NCBI RefSeq assembly: GCF_003668635.1
Contig: NZ_RCWH01000004.1
Coordinates: forward strand, 332,134 to 396,133
Length of the DNA stretch: 64,000 bases
Origin: Planomicrobium sp. Y74
Lineage (GTDB): Bacteria; Bacillota; Bacilli; Bacillales_A; Planococcaceae
Reading direction: 5' to 3'
A model generated the notes under the pieces. That model worked only from the letters and a program-made list of their open reading frames with translations. It was not told the DNA's origin and did no database searches. The translations under genes and the position numbers were made by a program. This document shows, one piece after another, positions 35,932 to 44,397 of the stretch (positions are counted from its first letter, which is position 1; the number at the start of each line of letters is the position of its first letter).

Positions 35932-36864
35932 TTATCTCAACAATTGTAAAACTGCCTGAGGTATTTGATTGGATTGAGCCAGCATTGCTTGTGATGCTTG
36001 AGAAAGAATTGAATTTCTAGTTTGTTCCATCATCTCTTTTGCCATGTCAACGTCTCTAATACGTGATTCTGCTGCTGTTAGGTTTTGAGCTGATGTACCA
36101 AGGTTATTGATAGTATGCTCTAAACGATTTTGGTTTGCACCAAGCTTAGAACGTTCAGAAGAAACTTTCTCAATAGCATCGTTGATTGTTGTAATAGCTG
36201 CTGTTGCTGTTGCTGCATCTGTGCTAATATCCAACCCACCAGTAGTTGTAGCTGCTGCTCCAGCTACGTCATCTGCTGTTCCTAGAGTTCCATCTGCACC
36301 AGCTGTAGTTGCTGTTGCTGCAGCATTCTCAGTTGCTGTTGCAGTTGTTGCTGATACCCCAAGAGAAAATGCATCCATAGCGCCAATTGACAAAGTCATC
36401 GTTTGGTTTTCATTAGCACCAATTTGGAAAGTAAGACCATTCCCTCCCTGACCATCAAGTAGGGTTTTAGTATTAAATTCAGTGTCATTAGCAATACGAG
36501 TGATTTCTTTTGCTAACTCGTCTACCTCTTTTTGTAATTCAGCACGATCTGTACCCGTGTTAGTGTCATTGGCAGACTGTACCGCTAACTCACGCATACG
36601 CTGAAGAATATCATGAGTCTCATTTAAAGCACCTTCAGCAGTTTGCATCAGCGAGATGCCATCTTGAGCATTTGCAGAAGCTTGTTCCAATCCGCGAATC
36701 TGTCCGCGCATTTTTTCAGATATTGAAAGACCGGCTGCATCATCTTTAGCTCCATTAATGCGAAGACCAGAAGACAATTTCTCCATGCTGTTTGCTTGAG
36801 CGTTATTTGCATTGCTCAACTGACGGTGAGTGTTTAAAGCTGTGATGTTGTGATTGATAATCAT
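35932..36864 (-). CDS. hag: Flagellin (Hag)
   Basis: 310 residues. Conserved D0/D1 ends (MIINHNITALNTHRQLSNAN; NSILSQASQAMLAQSNQIP...) flank a short hypervariable Ala/Thr-rich centre (about 170-235). The frame closes at 35932 with a full flagellin terminus, yet the group I intron begins at or just before this stop and a second terminus follows it. Spliced and unspliced mRNAs may therefore both encode flagellin with slightly different last residues. Controlled by a SigD promoter and by CsrA hairpins over the ribosome site; FliW-CsrA lie upstream. Confidence 0.93.
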   Translation of the reverse strand: MIINHNITALNTHRQLSNANNAQANSMEKLSSGLRINGAKDDAAGLSISEKMRGQIRGLEQASANAQDGISLMQTAEGALNETHDILQRMRELAVQSANDTNTGTDRAELQKEVDELAKEITRIANDTEFNTKTLLDGQGGNGLTFQIGANENQTMTLSIGAMDAFSLGVSATTATATENAAATATTAGADGTLGTADDVAGAAATTTGGLDISTDAATATAAITTINDAIEKVSSERSKLGANQNRLEHTINNLGTSAQNLTAAESRIRDVDMAKEMMEQTRNSILSQASQAMLAQSNQIPQAVLQLLR

Positions 36865-36870
36865 TGTGTA

Positions 36871-36884
36871 TTACCTCCGTGTAA
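36871..36884 (-). promoter_or_regulatory. CsrA site over the hag Shine-Dalgarno
   Basis: TTACACGGAGGTAA: a small hairpin placing ACGGA and the AGG of the ribosome site in the loop, seven bases before the ATG. It is the arrangement known for the second CsrA site of B. subtilis hag. Confidence 0.75.
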
Positions 36885-36909
36885 TGTTTTTTTGTTTTTT
36901 GCAAGGGTG

Positions 36910-36925
36910 TTCAAATCCGTTTGAA
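36910..36925 (-). promoter_or_regulatory. Upstream CsrA hairpin in hag leader
   Basis: TTCAAACGGATTTGAA: perfect 6-bp stem with loop CGGA, the canonical CsrA target (GGA in a hairpin loop), 46 bases before the start. Two spaced sites allow one CsrA dimer to bridge and block translation. Confidence 0.8.
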
Positions 36926-36941
36926 CTTCCTTACACTATCT

Positions 36942-36968
36942 TTATCGGAGGGCGTCAGAAAATGTTTA
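36942..36968 (-). promoter_or_regulatory. SigD promoter for hag
   Basis: TAAA (36965-36968), 15 bases, TCCGATAA (36942-36949) on the minus strand, 78 bp before the flagellin ATG, leaving room for the CsrA leader. Confidence 0.85.
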
Positions 36969-37049
36969 GCGTTTTTTTAATTTATTTTCGAAAAACTTTT
37001 ATTTTCTTTTGGAAACAGAAAAAAGCTGGCATCTCTGCAGGCTTCTTCA

Positions 37050-37271
37050 TCACTTTTTCATCTTCAAAAAATCCCCGATATCAATCACATTTGACATTGC
37101 CTTCTTATTCTCGTCCTGAATCTCCAAGTAAACTTCTTTCCGATGGATCGTGATATGCTTGGGCGCTTCAATCCCAAGTTTCACTGTTTCCCCTTCGACG
37201 CTTGTAACGATGATTTCGATTTGATCATCAATGATGATAGATTCGCCTTTTTTACGTCCGAGTACGAGCAT
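37050..37271 (-). CDS. csrA: Translational regulator CsrA
   Basis: 73 residues beginning [20 protein letters not shown], standard CsrA with the [16 protein letters not shown] core. Binds GGA hairpins in the hag leader and represses flagellin translation; FliW, encoded 3 bp upstream, sequesters it when flagellin is low. Followed by an imperfect hairpin and T run. Confidence 0.96.
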   Translation of the reverse strand: MLVLGRKKGESIIIDDQIEIIVTSVEGETVKLGIEAPKHITIHRKEVYLEIQDENKKAMSNVIDIGDFLKMKK

Positions 37272-37274
37272 CGC

Positions 37275-37721
37275 TTACACCTTCCTTGCTTCAGCTTGGA
37301 ATAGCGGCTGCTTGATTTCGTAGGTTTTATTGTCCAGCACAGTTTGCATGCCGAGCTGCTTTCTATTGTTGATGACGAGCGGCGCTTTCAGGTTGGTCGT
37401 CGCATGTTGCATTTCGCCGGACACGGTCACCGTTGTCAGCACCAGCGCGTCGGATGGATCTTCGAGCTCGAGGCGTTCGACGGTCTGGTCAGCAATTTTA
37501 ACGTCATAGTCCTGGAAGAATGAAAACGGATCGACTAGGAAAAAGCTGATGTCTTCCGCTTCCAGCGACTGCAGGAAGAAAAATGGCGTTTCTTCTTTTG
37601 TGTCGGCCGGGATCAATACGTATTTCTGGTATTCGTCAAAGCCGGGAATTCCTCGAGTAAATGTGATGACACTTGAGTCTGCTACTTCTATTTCACCGAA
37701 ACGGGTCGTTTGGAATTTCAT
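37275..37721 (-). CDS. fliW: Flagellar assembly factor FliW
   Basis: 148 residues with the FliW pattern FTRGIPGFDEYQKYVLIP and DVLVLTTVTV-like strand DALVLTTVTVSGEM. Binds flagellin or CsrA. Ribosome site GAGGAG. Upstream gap to the divergent EPS operon is about 400 bp of AT-rich DNA with no gene. Confidence 0.95.
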   Translation of the reverse strand: MKFQTTRFGEIEVADSSVITFTRGIPGFDEYQKYVLIPADTKEETPFFFLQSLEAEDISFFLVDPFSFFQDYDVKIADQTVERLELEDPSDALVLTTVTVSGEMQHATTNLKAPLVINNRKQLGMQTVLDNKTYEIKQPLFQAEARKV

Positions 37722-38118
37722 TTTGGGTTCTCCTCATTTCTGTTCATGATGCGTTATTGTTAGTTCTTATTTTTGCACATAATGGAATGATTAAACAGTA
37801 ATTTTTTGCGCTAGTGCTGAAATCCCTATGCATTATTCAGGTACTACAATAAAAATTATAGAAAATCATATTTTTTATTGGATGCCTTTCTCGTTTTTTT
37901 CCTCAAAAAGAAAGAAAAAGCCTTCACTTAAGATTTATTTTGTTTAAAAGACATAAAATCACCAAAAATATTATCATTACTGAGTCTTTTTACTATTTTT
38001 CCAAAAACTCTCTCTGAGCTTATCTGCACTTGTAGCTCTAGAGCTCGAGACGTATATTCAGTCTATATAGATAAAATATTCAAAATATTTAATTTTTATA
38101 AAAGGGAGGAATGAGGTT

Positions 38119-38880
38119 ATGAAAAAGAATTTTGTACTTGCCACGTTGCTTTTAGGAATTTTGCTTAATGGTTGGGCAATCGCTTTTCTGGAGTTGCCGT
38201 TTTATCAGACAGTGCTCGTACTTGCCGGTATATCCATTCTAGTAATGACTGCTGTGCAGGAAAGATTCATCTTTTTGTATGCCATCACCGTCGCCCTTTC
38301 CTACGGCGTCTTTCTGACGATTTATGCTTTCGCCAACCAGCAATCATCCCAGACGCAGCTCTTGTATATGTACGGGCATCTGTTGCTGACGAGTTTCCTT
38401 CTATTGTATTGGATCCTGATGAATGTCATTAAAAAAATTGGTTATGAAAATAACGATTTAAAACATGAGGTTCGGCTGCTGCAAAAATACAAAGGTGTGA
38501 CCAAACTGCTGACACTTCCGGAATTTCATGAGCAGGCACAATGGCTGCTGAAATCGAAGGAACGGAATAAAGAAGAAGCCTGGTTCGTAAAGATTTCCAT
38601 CACCTTTCCCAATAAACGCGTAAAAGTAAATCTGCAGGAAGAGTTCGAACGCTTGGCGTTACAGAGCATCCGCCAAAAATTCGACTTGGCGACAGGCGAT
38701 ATGGGCGCCATTTACCTTCTATTAAAGAATACACATTCCGAAGGGGTACAAATCGTATTGGACCGTTTCAGGGAAAAGGTCCAGGCTGAAATCAATTTGT
38801 CAGACTCTCCTTATGCCACCGCCATCGAGCAGGTAACAGACGTTGAGCATCTTGCCGGGTTGATGGGGAAACCGTTATGA
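38119..38880 (+). CDS. YdaK-like membrane protein with degenerate GGDEF domain
   Basis: 253 residues: four predicted membrane helices (about 5-115), a short coiled coil and a C-terminal domain with the GGDEF fold layout. The domain start matches DxLTGLxNRxxF as TKLLTLPEFHEQ and the GGDEF loop reads TGDMG before a hydrophobic strand (AIYLLLKNT), so it cannot be a diguanylate cyclase. No exact RxxD I-site is seen (RQKFD). First gene of an operon with a GT2 and a GH8-like protein, as in B. subtilis ydaJKLMN, whose YdaK senses c-di-GMP to activate exopolysaccharide. Function by analogy. Confidence 0.7.
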   Translation: MKKNFVLATLLLGILLNGWAIAFLELPFYQTVLVLAGISILVMTAVQERFIFLYAITVALSYGVFLTIYAFANQQSSQTQLLYMYGHLLLTSFLLLYWILMNVIKKIGYENNDLKHEVRLLQKYKGVTKLLTLPEFHEQAQWLLKSKERNKEEAWFVKISITFPNKRVKVNLQEEFERLALQSIRQKFDLATGDMGAIYLLLKNTHSEGVQIVLDRFREKVQAEINLSDSPYATAIEQVTDVEHLAGLMGKPL

Positions 38881-40103
38881 CGTCTATCATCCTGGTAATC
38901 ATGGCCTTTTTCTGGACACTGCTCATTTTCTACTCAATCCTGACCATTTCAGGGGTTTGGTTCCGTATTACATTCAAAGATCCCGAGGAACTGGAGGTTT
39001 ATCCAAGTATTGCGGTGCTAATCCCTGCCCATAATGAAGGAATCGTCATTGAAAACACGCTGCGAGCAATGGCGCGCCTTGAATACAAAGGCAAGCTGGA
39101 CATTTATGTGCTGGATGACAGGTCGAAAGACGAGACGGCGGAAATTGCCAAAGAGTTCGCGGCCGTCTTTTCCAGAATCCATTACATTTCCGTTCCCGGT
39201 GGTTCGCCTGCTGGTAAATCGCGGGTATTGAATCACGGGCTGAGCATTTCCGACTCGGATTACTTCATCGTGTATGATGCTGACAATGAACCCGAAACCG
39301 ATGCATTGGAGAAATTGGTGCGTACAGCGGAAAGCACTAAAAACGCGGCCGGCGCAGTCGGCTATGTAAAGACTAAAAACAGGAACGCCAACATCTTGAC
39401 GGGCATGATCGCTTTGGAATTTCAGGTGTTTCAATTATTGATGCAATGCGGCCGCTGGAAAGTATTCAAACTCGGCTCGCTTGCGGGCACGAATATGCTA
39501 CTGCGGAGATCTATACTTGAAGAAATCGGCGGTTACGATGTATTCGCTCTTGCCGAAGACGCGGAACTGACAATCCGCCTGACTTCCAAAGGCTATCTGC
39601 TGCCGGTCGTTCCGACGTCACGGACCTGGGAACAGGAACCGGAAAGCATTAAAACGTTCATCCGGCAGCGGACACGCTGGTTGACCGGCAATATTTATCT
39701 CTTGGAGAAATCCCTGCAGGATCTGACGCACTGGAAAGGGAAAACGTTTTTCCTCAGCCTCCAGCACGTCATGACTTACCTCGTTTTCGTATTGGTTCTG
39801 CTTTTTTCGGACATCTTTTTCATCCTAAGCGTGGCCGGCTATGAGTTTCCGAATATGGGCGCGCCGCTCCTGATCCTCTGGTTCATGAGTTATATCGTCT
39901 ACACCAGTCAATTATTGAGCGCATTGGTGATCGACCGCAACGTGACACTGAAAAACGTCTTTTTCGTCTTTACCATGTATTTCACCTATGCCCAGCTGTT
40001 CATCATCCTCCTGCTGCGCAGCTTCTCGCTTTACGCATGGAGCCGCCTGCGCGGCAAAACGATTGCCTGGGACAAAACGAAGCGTTTTAAAGGAATTGGC
40101 TGA
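38877..40103 (+). CDS. Membrane GT2 glycosyltransferase (YdaM/cellulose-synthase-like)
   Basis: 408 residues: N-terminal helix, GT-A catalytic domain with DDRS, the DAD metal motif (YDADNEP), EDAEL base and QRTRWLTGN (QxxRW) product-channel motif, then three to four C-terminal membrane helices. The layout is that of a processive polysaccharide synthase-exporter. Overlaps the preceding gene by four bases (ATGA). Likely makes an exopolysaccharide, sugar unknown. Confidence 0.88.
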   Translation: MTSIILVIMAFFWTLLIFYSILTISGVWFRITFKDPEELEVYPSIAVLIPAHNEGIVIENTLRAMARLEYKGKLDIYVLDDRSKDETAEIAKEFAAVFSRIHYISVPGGSPAGKSRVLNHGLSISDSDYFIVYDADNEPETDALEKLVRTAESTKNAAGAVGYVKTKNRNANILTGMIALEFQVFQLLMQCGRWKVFKLGSLAGTNMLLRRSILEEIGGYDVFALAEDAELTIRLTSKGYLLPVVPTSRTWEQEPESIKTFIRQRTRWLTGNIYLLEKSLQDLTHWKGKTFFLSLQHVMTYLVFVLVLLFSDIFFILSVAGYEFPNMGAPLLILWFMSYIVYTSQLLSALVIDRNVTLKNVFFVFTMYFTYAQLFIILLLRSFSLYAWSRLRGKTIAWDKTKRFKGIG

Positions 40104-41053
40104 TGACAATGAAGTTCGTTATGCTGTTTCTGGTTGGATTGATGATGGGTGGTTGCGGGAAAATGGAATTCGTTCAGGAACAGGTCGAAAAAAATTATAC
40201 GAATGCCGATGGACTGATTCACGCCTACCCGACAGAGCAGGATTCCGAATACTTATCCGAAACGATCGGCTTATATATGGAATACTTAGTGCTCGTTGAA
40301 GATGAAGAGAACTTTTCAAAGCAGGTGGAACTCCTGAAGAGCCACTTTCTCGCGCAGGAAAAAGACTATTATTTTATCCGCTGGCGCCTGAATGAAAATG
40401 CCGCGACGAATGCACTAATCGATGATATTCGCATCATAACGGCACTGGAGCAGGCGGCCGGAATTTTTGGCAATGAAAACTATAAAATTATTGCCGACCA
40501 ACTTTCAGAAGCTGTATCCAGCGTTCAATCTGAAGGCGGCTATACAGTGGATTTCTATGATTGGTCGCTCGAGTTGCCTGCCCAGCGGCTGACTTTAAGT
40601 TATCTGGATGACAATGGAGCGATTACTGCCGAATCCTACGAATTGCTAAACAACGTAAATGCCAGCGAGGTTTTTTTCCCGGAATACTACGACACCGCAG
40701 CCGAACAATATATCAGCAGCAAGGAAGTGCACATGATCGACCAATTGCTGATTGCACTGAACCGCGAAAATAGAGGCCAGCAATCAGAACTATTCGCGGA
40801 TTGGCTCAAGGAAGAGTGGAACGAGGAACAAAAACTTTACGGCAGATACGACCGGCAGACGCTGAAAGCGACGGTGGACTACGAGTCCCTGGCTGTCTAT
40901 TATTATTTACACGCTTATTTTTCATCACTGGGTGAAAGCGAAATGGCAGATGAAGTCTTCCAGCATACAAAAGAAATTACCGCCGATGGAATGCTTGATA
41001 ACGCCCATTTCTTCGACTTTATCCATTATCAGCTGCTCGTGCAAAAACAATAA
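40103..41053 (+). CDS. GH8-like lipoprotein (YdaJ-like)
   Basis: 316 residues: lipobox near residue 18 (LMMGGC), then an all-helical (alpha/alpha)6-type domain. The motif LSETIGLYMEYLV places a Glu like the GH8 general acid (SExxGY) and NALIDDIRIITAL resembles the D-x-D substrate strand of GH8. Probably trims or processes the exopolysaccharide outside the cell. Overlaps the GT gene by one base. Confidence 0.75.
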   Translation: MTMKFVMLFLVGLMMGGCGKMEFVQEQVEKNYTNADGLIHAYPTEQDSEYLSETIGLYMEYLVLVEDEENFSKQVELLKSHFLAQEKDYYFIRWRLNENAATNALIDDIRIITALEQAAGIFGNENYKIIADQLSEAVSSVQSEGGYTVDFYDWSLELPAQRLTLSYLDDNGAITAESYELLNNVNASEVFFPEYYDTAAEQYISSKEVHMIDQLLIALNRENRGQQSELFADWLKEEWNEEQKLYGRYDRQTLKATVDYESLAVYYYLHAYFSSLGESEMADEVFQHTKEITADGMLDNAHFFDFIHYQLLVQKQ

Positions 41054-41170
41054 TTTTTCTAAAAGCGCTTAAGAAATTTTTTAAGCCGTTCAATTTTGAA
41101 TCGCAAAAGCTAAAATAACCGTCGAAATAGACTACGAACTAGAGCCTATTTGAACGGCAGTTTATAACTC

Positions 41171-41235
41171 AAAATAGCACCCTGATTCGCAAGGGTTTCA
41201 GAAACCTGAATTTGCGAATCAGTAGTGCTATTTTT
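41171..41235 (+). terminator. Large terminator after the EPS-type operon
   Basis: Long stem AAATAGCAC...CTGATTCGCAA with its complement, loop with inner hairpin, then TTTTTCTTCT. It stops the plus-strand operon and may shield the convergent gene at 41351. Confidence 0.85.
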
Positions 41236-41350
41236 CTTCTCCTTTTGATAGCTTGAAAGAGTTTTTAATCAACCTGTCTCATATTGAACTAGACGATTTC
41301 CATATTTAAATTCGCTTCTTGAACTAAAGCACCCATTGCTTCAACAAGAT

Positions 41351-41800
41351 TTATTGAACTTCAATAATAAAGGCATAACTAGAACTTCCTTTATCCCAAC
41401 TTGCGTGGACATCGTAAATATAAATACCTCTTTCTTTTGGCACTATCAAAACATTGTTATTTAAAGAAACACCTTCAACTTCATTGTTACTAAGCCATCT
41501 AGTGACGCCTACTGTATTTTCATTCGGTTCTTTTTCAAACTCAATTTTCAACTCAGCTTCAGATGTGACAATCGCAGGTTCAATTCTGTGGTGTTCAACT
41601 AGTTCTGGTGGGGAAATCGTATCAGCACAAGTCGCATTGAATAACCCTTCCCAACAGTATGAACCTCTTGCCACGTCCAGTTCTTTTTCATCGACAGTTA
41701 TAATTGGCGAAGGAGGTGTAGGATTAAATAATCCAACAACAAAATATATTCCAAAACCTAGCCCAACTAATATTAGTAACATAATGAAAATTTTTTTCAA
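41351..41800 (-). CDS. Membrane-anchored hypothetical protein
   Basis: 149 residues: one N-terminal membrane helix (about 3-25), short Pro-rich linker, two Cys (YCWEG, ATCAD) that could form an extracellular disulfide, and a beta-rich C-domain. TTG start 10 bases after AGAGGAG; an upstream GTG reading lacks a ribosome site. No family recognised. Base composition is AT-richer than neighbours. Confidence 0.65.
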   Translation of the reverse strand: MKKIFIMLLILVGLGFGIYFVVGLFNPTPPSPIITVDEKELDVARGSYCWEGLFNATCADTISPPELVEHHRIEPAIVTSEAELKIEFEKEPNENTVGVTRWLSNNEVEGVSLNNNVLIVPKERGIYIYDVHASWDKGSSSYAFIIEVQ

Positions 41801-41915
41801 CGCTATCACTCCTCTAAAAGGATTAGACACGCCCACTCAAATAAAGTTACACATGTATTCAATTCTCAACAGAGTTCATTTACATGGCTAATGTTATAAA
41901 ACAATCAGTCACCAC

Positions 41916-42257
41916 TCACCCCTTCTTCACAAACTCCGATTTCAGCTTCATCGGACCAAAACCGTCAATTTTGCAGTCGATATCGTGATCGCCGTCAACG
42001 ATTCGTATGCTTTTCACTTTCATGCCCTGCTTCAGGACAGACGAACTGCCTTTCACCTTTAAATCCTTGATGACTGTAACGGAATCGCCGTCCTGCAGGA
42101 CATTGCCATTGGCGTCCTTTACGACTTTCGCTTCTTCGGCCGCTTCGTTTTCCGCTCCCGGCGTCCACTCATGCGCACATTCTGGACACACGAGCTGGCT
42201 GCCGTCTTCATAAACATATTTGGAATTGCATTTCGGGCAATTTGGCAGTTTGTTCAT
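41916..42257 (-). CDS. phnA: PhnA/YjdM family zinc-ribbon protein
   Basis: 113 residues: N-terminal zinc ribbon (CPKC...CPEC) and C-terminal PhnA domain ([26 protein letters not shown]). Named for phosphonate clusters but also found alone with unknown role. ATG behind AGGAGG; the longer frame upstream overlaps the small gene next door. Confidence 0.92.
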   Translation of the reverse strand: MNKLPNCPKCNSKYVYEDGSQLVCPECAHEWTPGAENEAAEEAKVVKDANGNVLQDGDSVTVIKDLKVKGSSSVLKQGMKVKSIRIVDGDHDIDCKIDGFGPMKLKSEFVKKG

Positions 42258-42273
42258 TATTATTACCTCCTGT

Positions 42274-42426
42274 TTATGCCGTCCGTTTCCGGAAAGCTCT
42301 TCTCTCTGCGTATAACACGCACTTCTCACAAACAATAATCGCTTTATTCACTTCATTAAAATACTTCCGTGGCTGTGCAGCCTTCTTTTTGCATACTGCA
42401 CATTTCTTTCTGGAAATCGACAACAT
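42274..42426 (-). CDS. Small double-CxxC zinc-binding-type protein
   Basis: 50 residues, very basic, with CAVC and CEKC spaced 21 residues apart: a likely zinc ribbon. Ends [17 protein letters not shown] precedes the ATG by four bases. It sits 16 bp before phnA and shares its transcript. No family recognised; possible RNA- or ribosome-binding protein. Confidence 0.6.
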   Translation of the reverse strand: MLSISRKKCAVCKKKAAQPRKYFNEVNKAIIVCEKCVLYAERRAFRKRTA

Positions 42427-42577
42427 TTTCTCCCACTTCCCCGAGTTTTATAAATGCAGGCCAAATAAAATACACTCTCAGGAAAAGCTTATCCCAAGAG
42501 CATAATATTAACCATAGCTAATGCACTTTTTTTCCTGTTCCAGCCATTCCGGTAAATGCATAGCAGTCAGGTTCGTT

Positions 42578-43759
42578 TCAATCTGAGACTTTCAGTAAAT
42601 AGATTACCCGCTGTACTCCTTCACCATCAACAACAAGAGTTCCTTCATCTGTGAAGCGCGGTTTCACTAGCCGTTCTTTGATTTTGTCCAGCGCCGGCAA
42701 TAGGGAAAGTGAATCGCCTTCCCGTTTGAAAAGCTTGACTGTTTCTGCCCCTCCTTCCGGAACGCTGAGCGCCACATAATCTCCATGCACTGCATAATCA
42801 CTGAATTCAGGAGCATCAATTTCCGACATTATTCCTGTTTCTAAGTCGATGACGATCAATGTCGCTCTGAAATCATCATCTATTAACTGGGCATAGATTT
42901 TATTGTTATCCAGTTGGATATTGGCCACTGATTTTGAAGGAAGTTTATATTCTTCCACTAAAGCTCCATCTTTTGCATCGTAAACCAACAGCTCAGTGAT
43001 TCCTATGGCTTCGCGGCGTTCCGGTACCACAATCAACCCATCATTAAACGCCTGCATACTGTCCGCCCCTTCTGTCGATTGGTACAAAGCTGTCTCTTCC
43101 AACGTGTCCAGGTCCAGCAGTTTGTAAGACGGGCCGCCGCTGCCAAAAGAAAGGTAACTCAATTGGTCGCCATCAATAACAGGCGACATTGCATTCAAAT
43201 CTGAAATCGTTACGGTTTCATCGTTGCTGAGGTTTAATATGTTCAGTTCAGAAGCATCCCCCATATCTGCTTCCGCAGCTCCGGTCCAGATGAGCCACCC
43301 ACCTTCAACTACCACATCCGTGATCAGCTTTTCTTCCCCCGCTGGCACCAGCAACGTTTCTGTTTCTGCTTCAATGTTATACGAATAAATTTCATTACCG
43401 TCCTGATAAACTAGATCGCCACTCTGTTCATTGTAGTAGACTTCGTTAATCGTTACTGAATACTCGGTTCTTGGAATTACAACCCCCTGCAGGGACTCTT
43501 CTAATTTCCACAACGGCGTCTCGGATTCCTGCGAAGTGTCCGGTTCCTCCCAATCACTCACGTAAGGGTAGCCTAGTATCCCGCCAAGCCCAATCACCGC
43601 CACACCCACAAGTGCCGGCAACATTTTCGGCGCGCGCGAAGGTTTCCACCCACTATCTTGATGCTGTGCAGCATTCATGATCTGCCGCTTTTTCGCATTC
43701 GACAGCGTCACATCTTCCGGCACCGACTCATCCAGCTTCCGCTTCAGATCCTCACGCAT
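42578..43759 (-). CDS. Anti-sigma factor-like membrane protein with beta-propeller sensor
   Basis: 393 residues: short cytosolic N-terminus (LSNAKKRQIMNAAQ), one membrane helix (about 45-62), then about 300 residues of repeated beta blades (DGDQLSYLSF, DGLIVVPERR, DGALVEEYKL). Gene overlaps the ECF sigma gene (ATGCGTGA), the usual sigma/anti-sigma layout. The outer propeller may sense a ligand or wall state. ATG 43759, seven bases after GGAGGAGGGG. Confidence 0.75.
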   Translation of the reverse strand: MREDLKRKLDESVPEDVTLSNAKKRQIMNAAQHQDSGWKPSRAPKMLPALVGVAVIGLGGILGYPYVSDWEEPDTSQESETPLWKLEESLQGVVIPRTEYSVTINEVYYNEQSGDLVYQDGNEIYSYNIEAETETLLVPAGEEKLITDVVVEGGWLIWTGAAEADMGDASELNILNLSNDETVTISDLNAMSPVIDGDQLSYLSFGSGGPSYKLLDLDTLEETALYQSTEGADSMQAFNDGLIVVPERREAIGITELLVYDAKDGALVEEYKLPSKSVANIQLDNNKIYAQLIDDDFRATLIVIDLETGIMSEIDAPEFSDYAVHGDYVALSVPEGGAETVKLFKREGDSLSLLPALDKIKERLVKPRFTDEGTLVVDGEGVQRVIYLLKVSD

Positions 43760-44276
43760 GGTCAATCCCCTCCTCCGTAAATTTGACGCCTGCCTGTTGC
43801 CGCCCTCTGGCCAGCCGCGTCTTCACCGTGTTGTCCGAGATTTTCAACACCTCGCTGATTTCCTTTACCGACAGCTCCGCATAATAATAAAGCCAGATGA
43901 CTTCCCGGTATTTCAACGGCAGTTCACTAATCGCTTCCGCCACTTCGTTGTTCTTTTCAGTTGCCAGCGCCGTTTCTTCCGCCGAGCCTTTATTCGGCAA
44001 GAACGGGTTCAATTTATTCGTCAACTCGATTTTGCGATGCGCCCAGCTCCTGAAATGGTTATGGCATTCATTCACCGTGATGCGGTATAGAAAAGTTTTG
44101 ACGCTCGAGCGTCCTTCGAATCCTTCGAGATTTATGTAATAGCGGATAAACACGTCCTGTACAATGTCTTCCGCCTTCGTCCGTTCTTTGACGAACGAAT
44201 ATGCCAGCCGCACCAGATAATGCCCGTATTCATCCATCGCCTCCGTCAGCAGCCGGTCCTTCTCAAGCTTCTCCAA
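43752..44276 (-). CDS. ECF RNA polymerase sigma factor
   Basis: 174 residues with region 2 (LVRLAYSFVKERTKAEDIVQDVFIRYY) and region 4 (LPLKYREVIWLYYYAELSVKEISEVLKISDNTVKTRLARGR). TTG start behind GGGGGAG. A possible self-promoter (GAAACG ... CGTTGTC, 44308-44332) is seen but its spacing is not standard. Not SigW, which lies at 58.6 kb. Confidence 0.93.
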   Translation of the reverse strand: MEKLEKDRLLTEAMDEYGHYLVRLAYSFVKERTKAEDIVQDVFIRYYINLEGFEGRSSVKTFLYRITVNECHNHFRSWAHRKIELTNKLNPFLPNKGSAEETALATEKNNEVAEAISELPLKYREVIWLYYYAELSVKEISEVLKISDNTVKTRLARGRQQAGVKFTEEGIDHA

Positions 44277-44340
44277 GCCCTCTCCCCCTTTTTCTCTATC
44301 TGTTAGACAACGCCCAGAGCATTTGCGTTTCGTTTTTGGC

Positions 44341-44380
44341 AATAAAAAATACCCTTTCTGCCAATTGTAGCGGAAAGGGT
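44341..44380 (-). terminator. Terminator after the DHODH-membrane fusion
   Basis: ACCCTTTC / GAAAGGGT stem followed by ATTTTTTATT on the minus strand, 18 bp after the stop at 44398. Confidence 0.85.
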
Positions 44381-44397
44381 GAGATATTAATGAAGAA

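Noticed and set aside
44304..44335. Possible ECF autopromoter before the 174-residue sigma gene
   Set aside because: GAAAC and CGTT are present but the spacing does not match the 16-17 bases usual for these promoters, so it is only mentioned in the gene entry.
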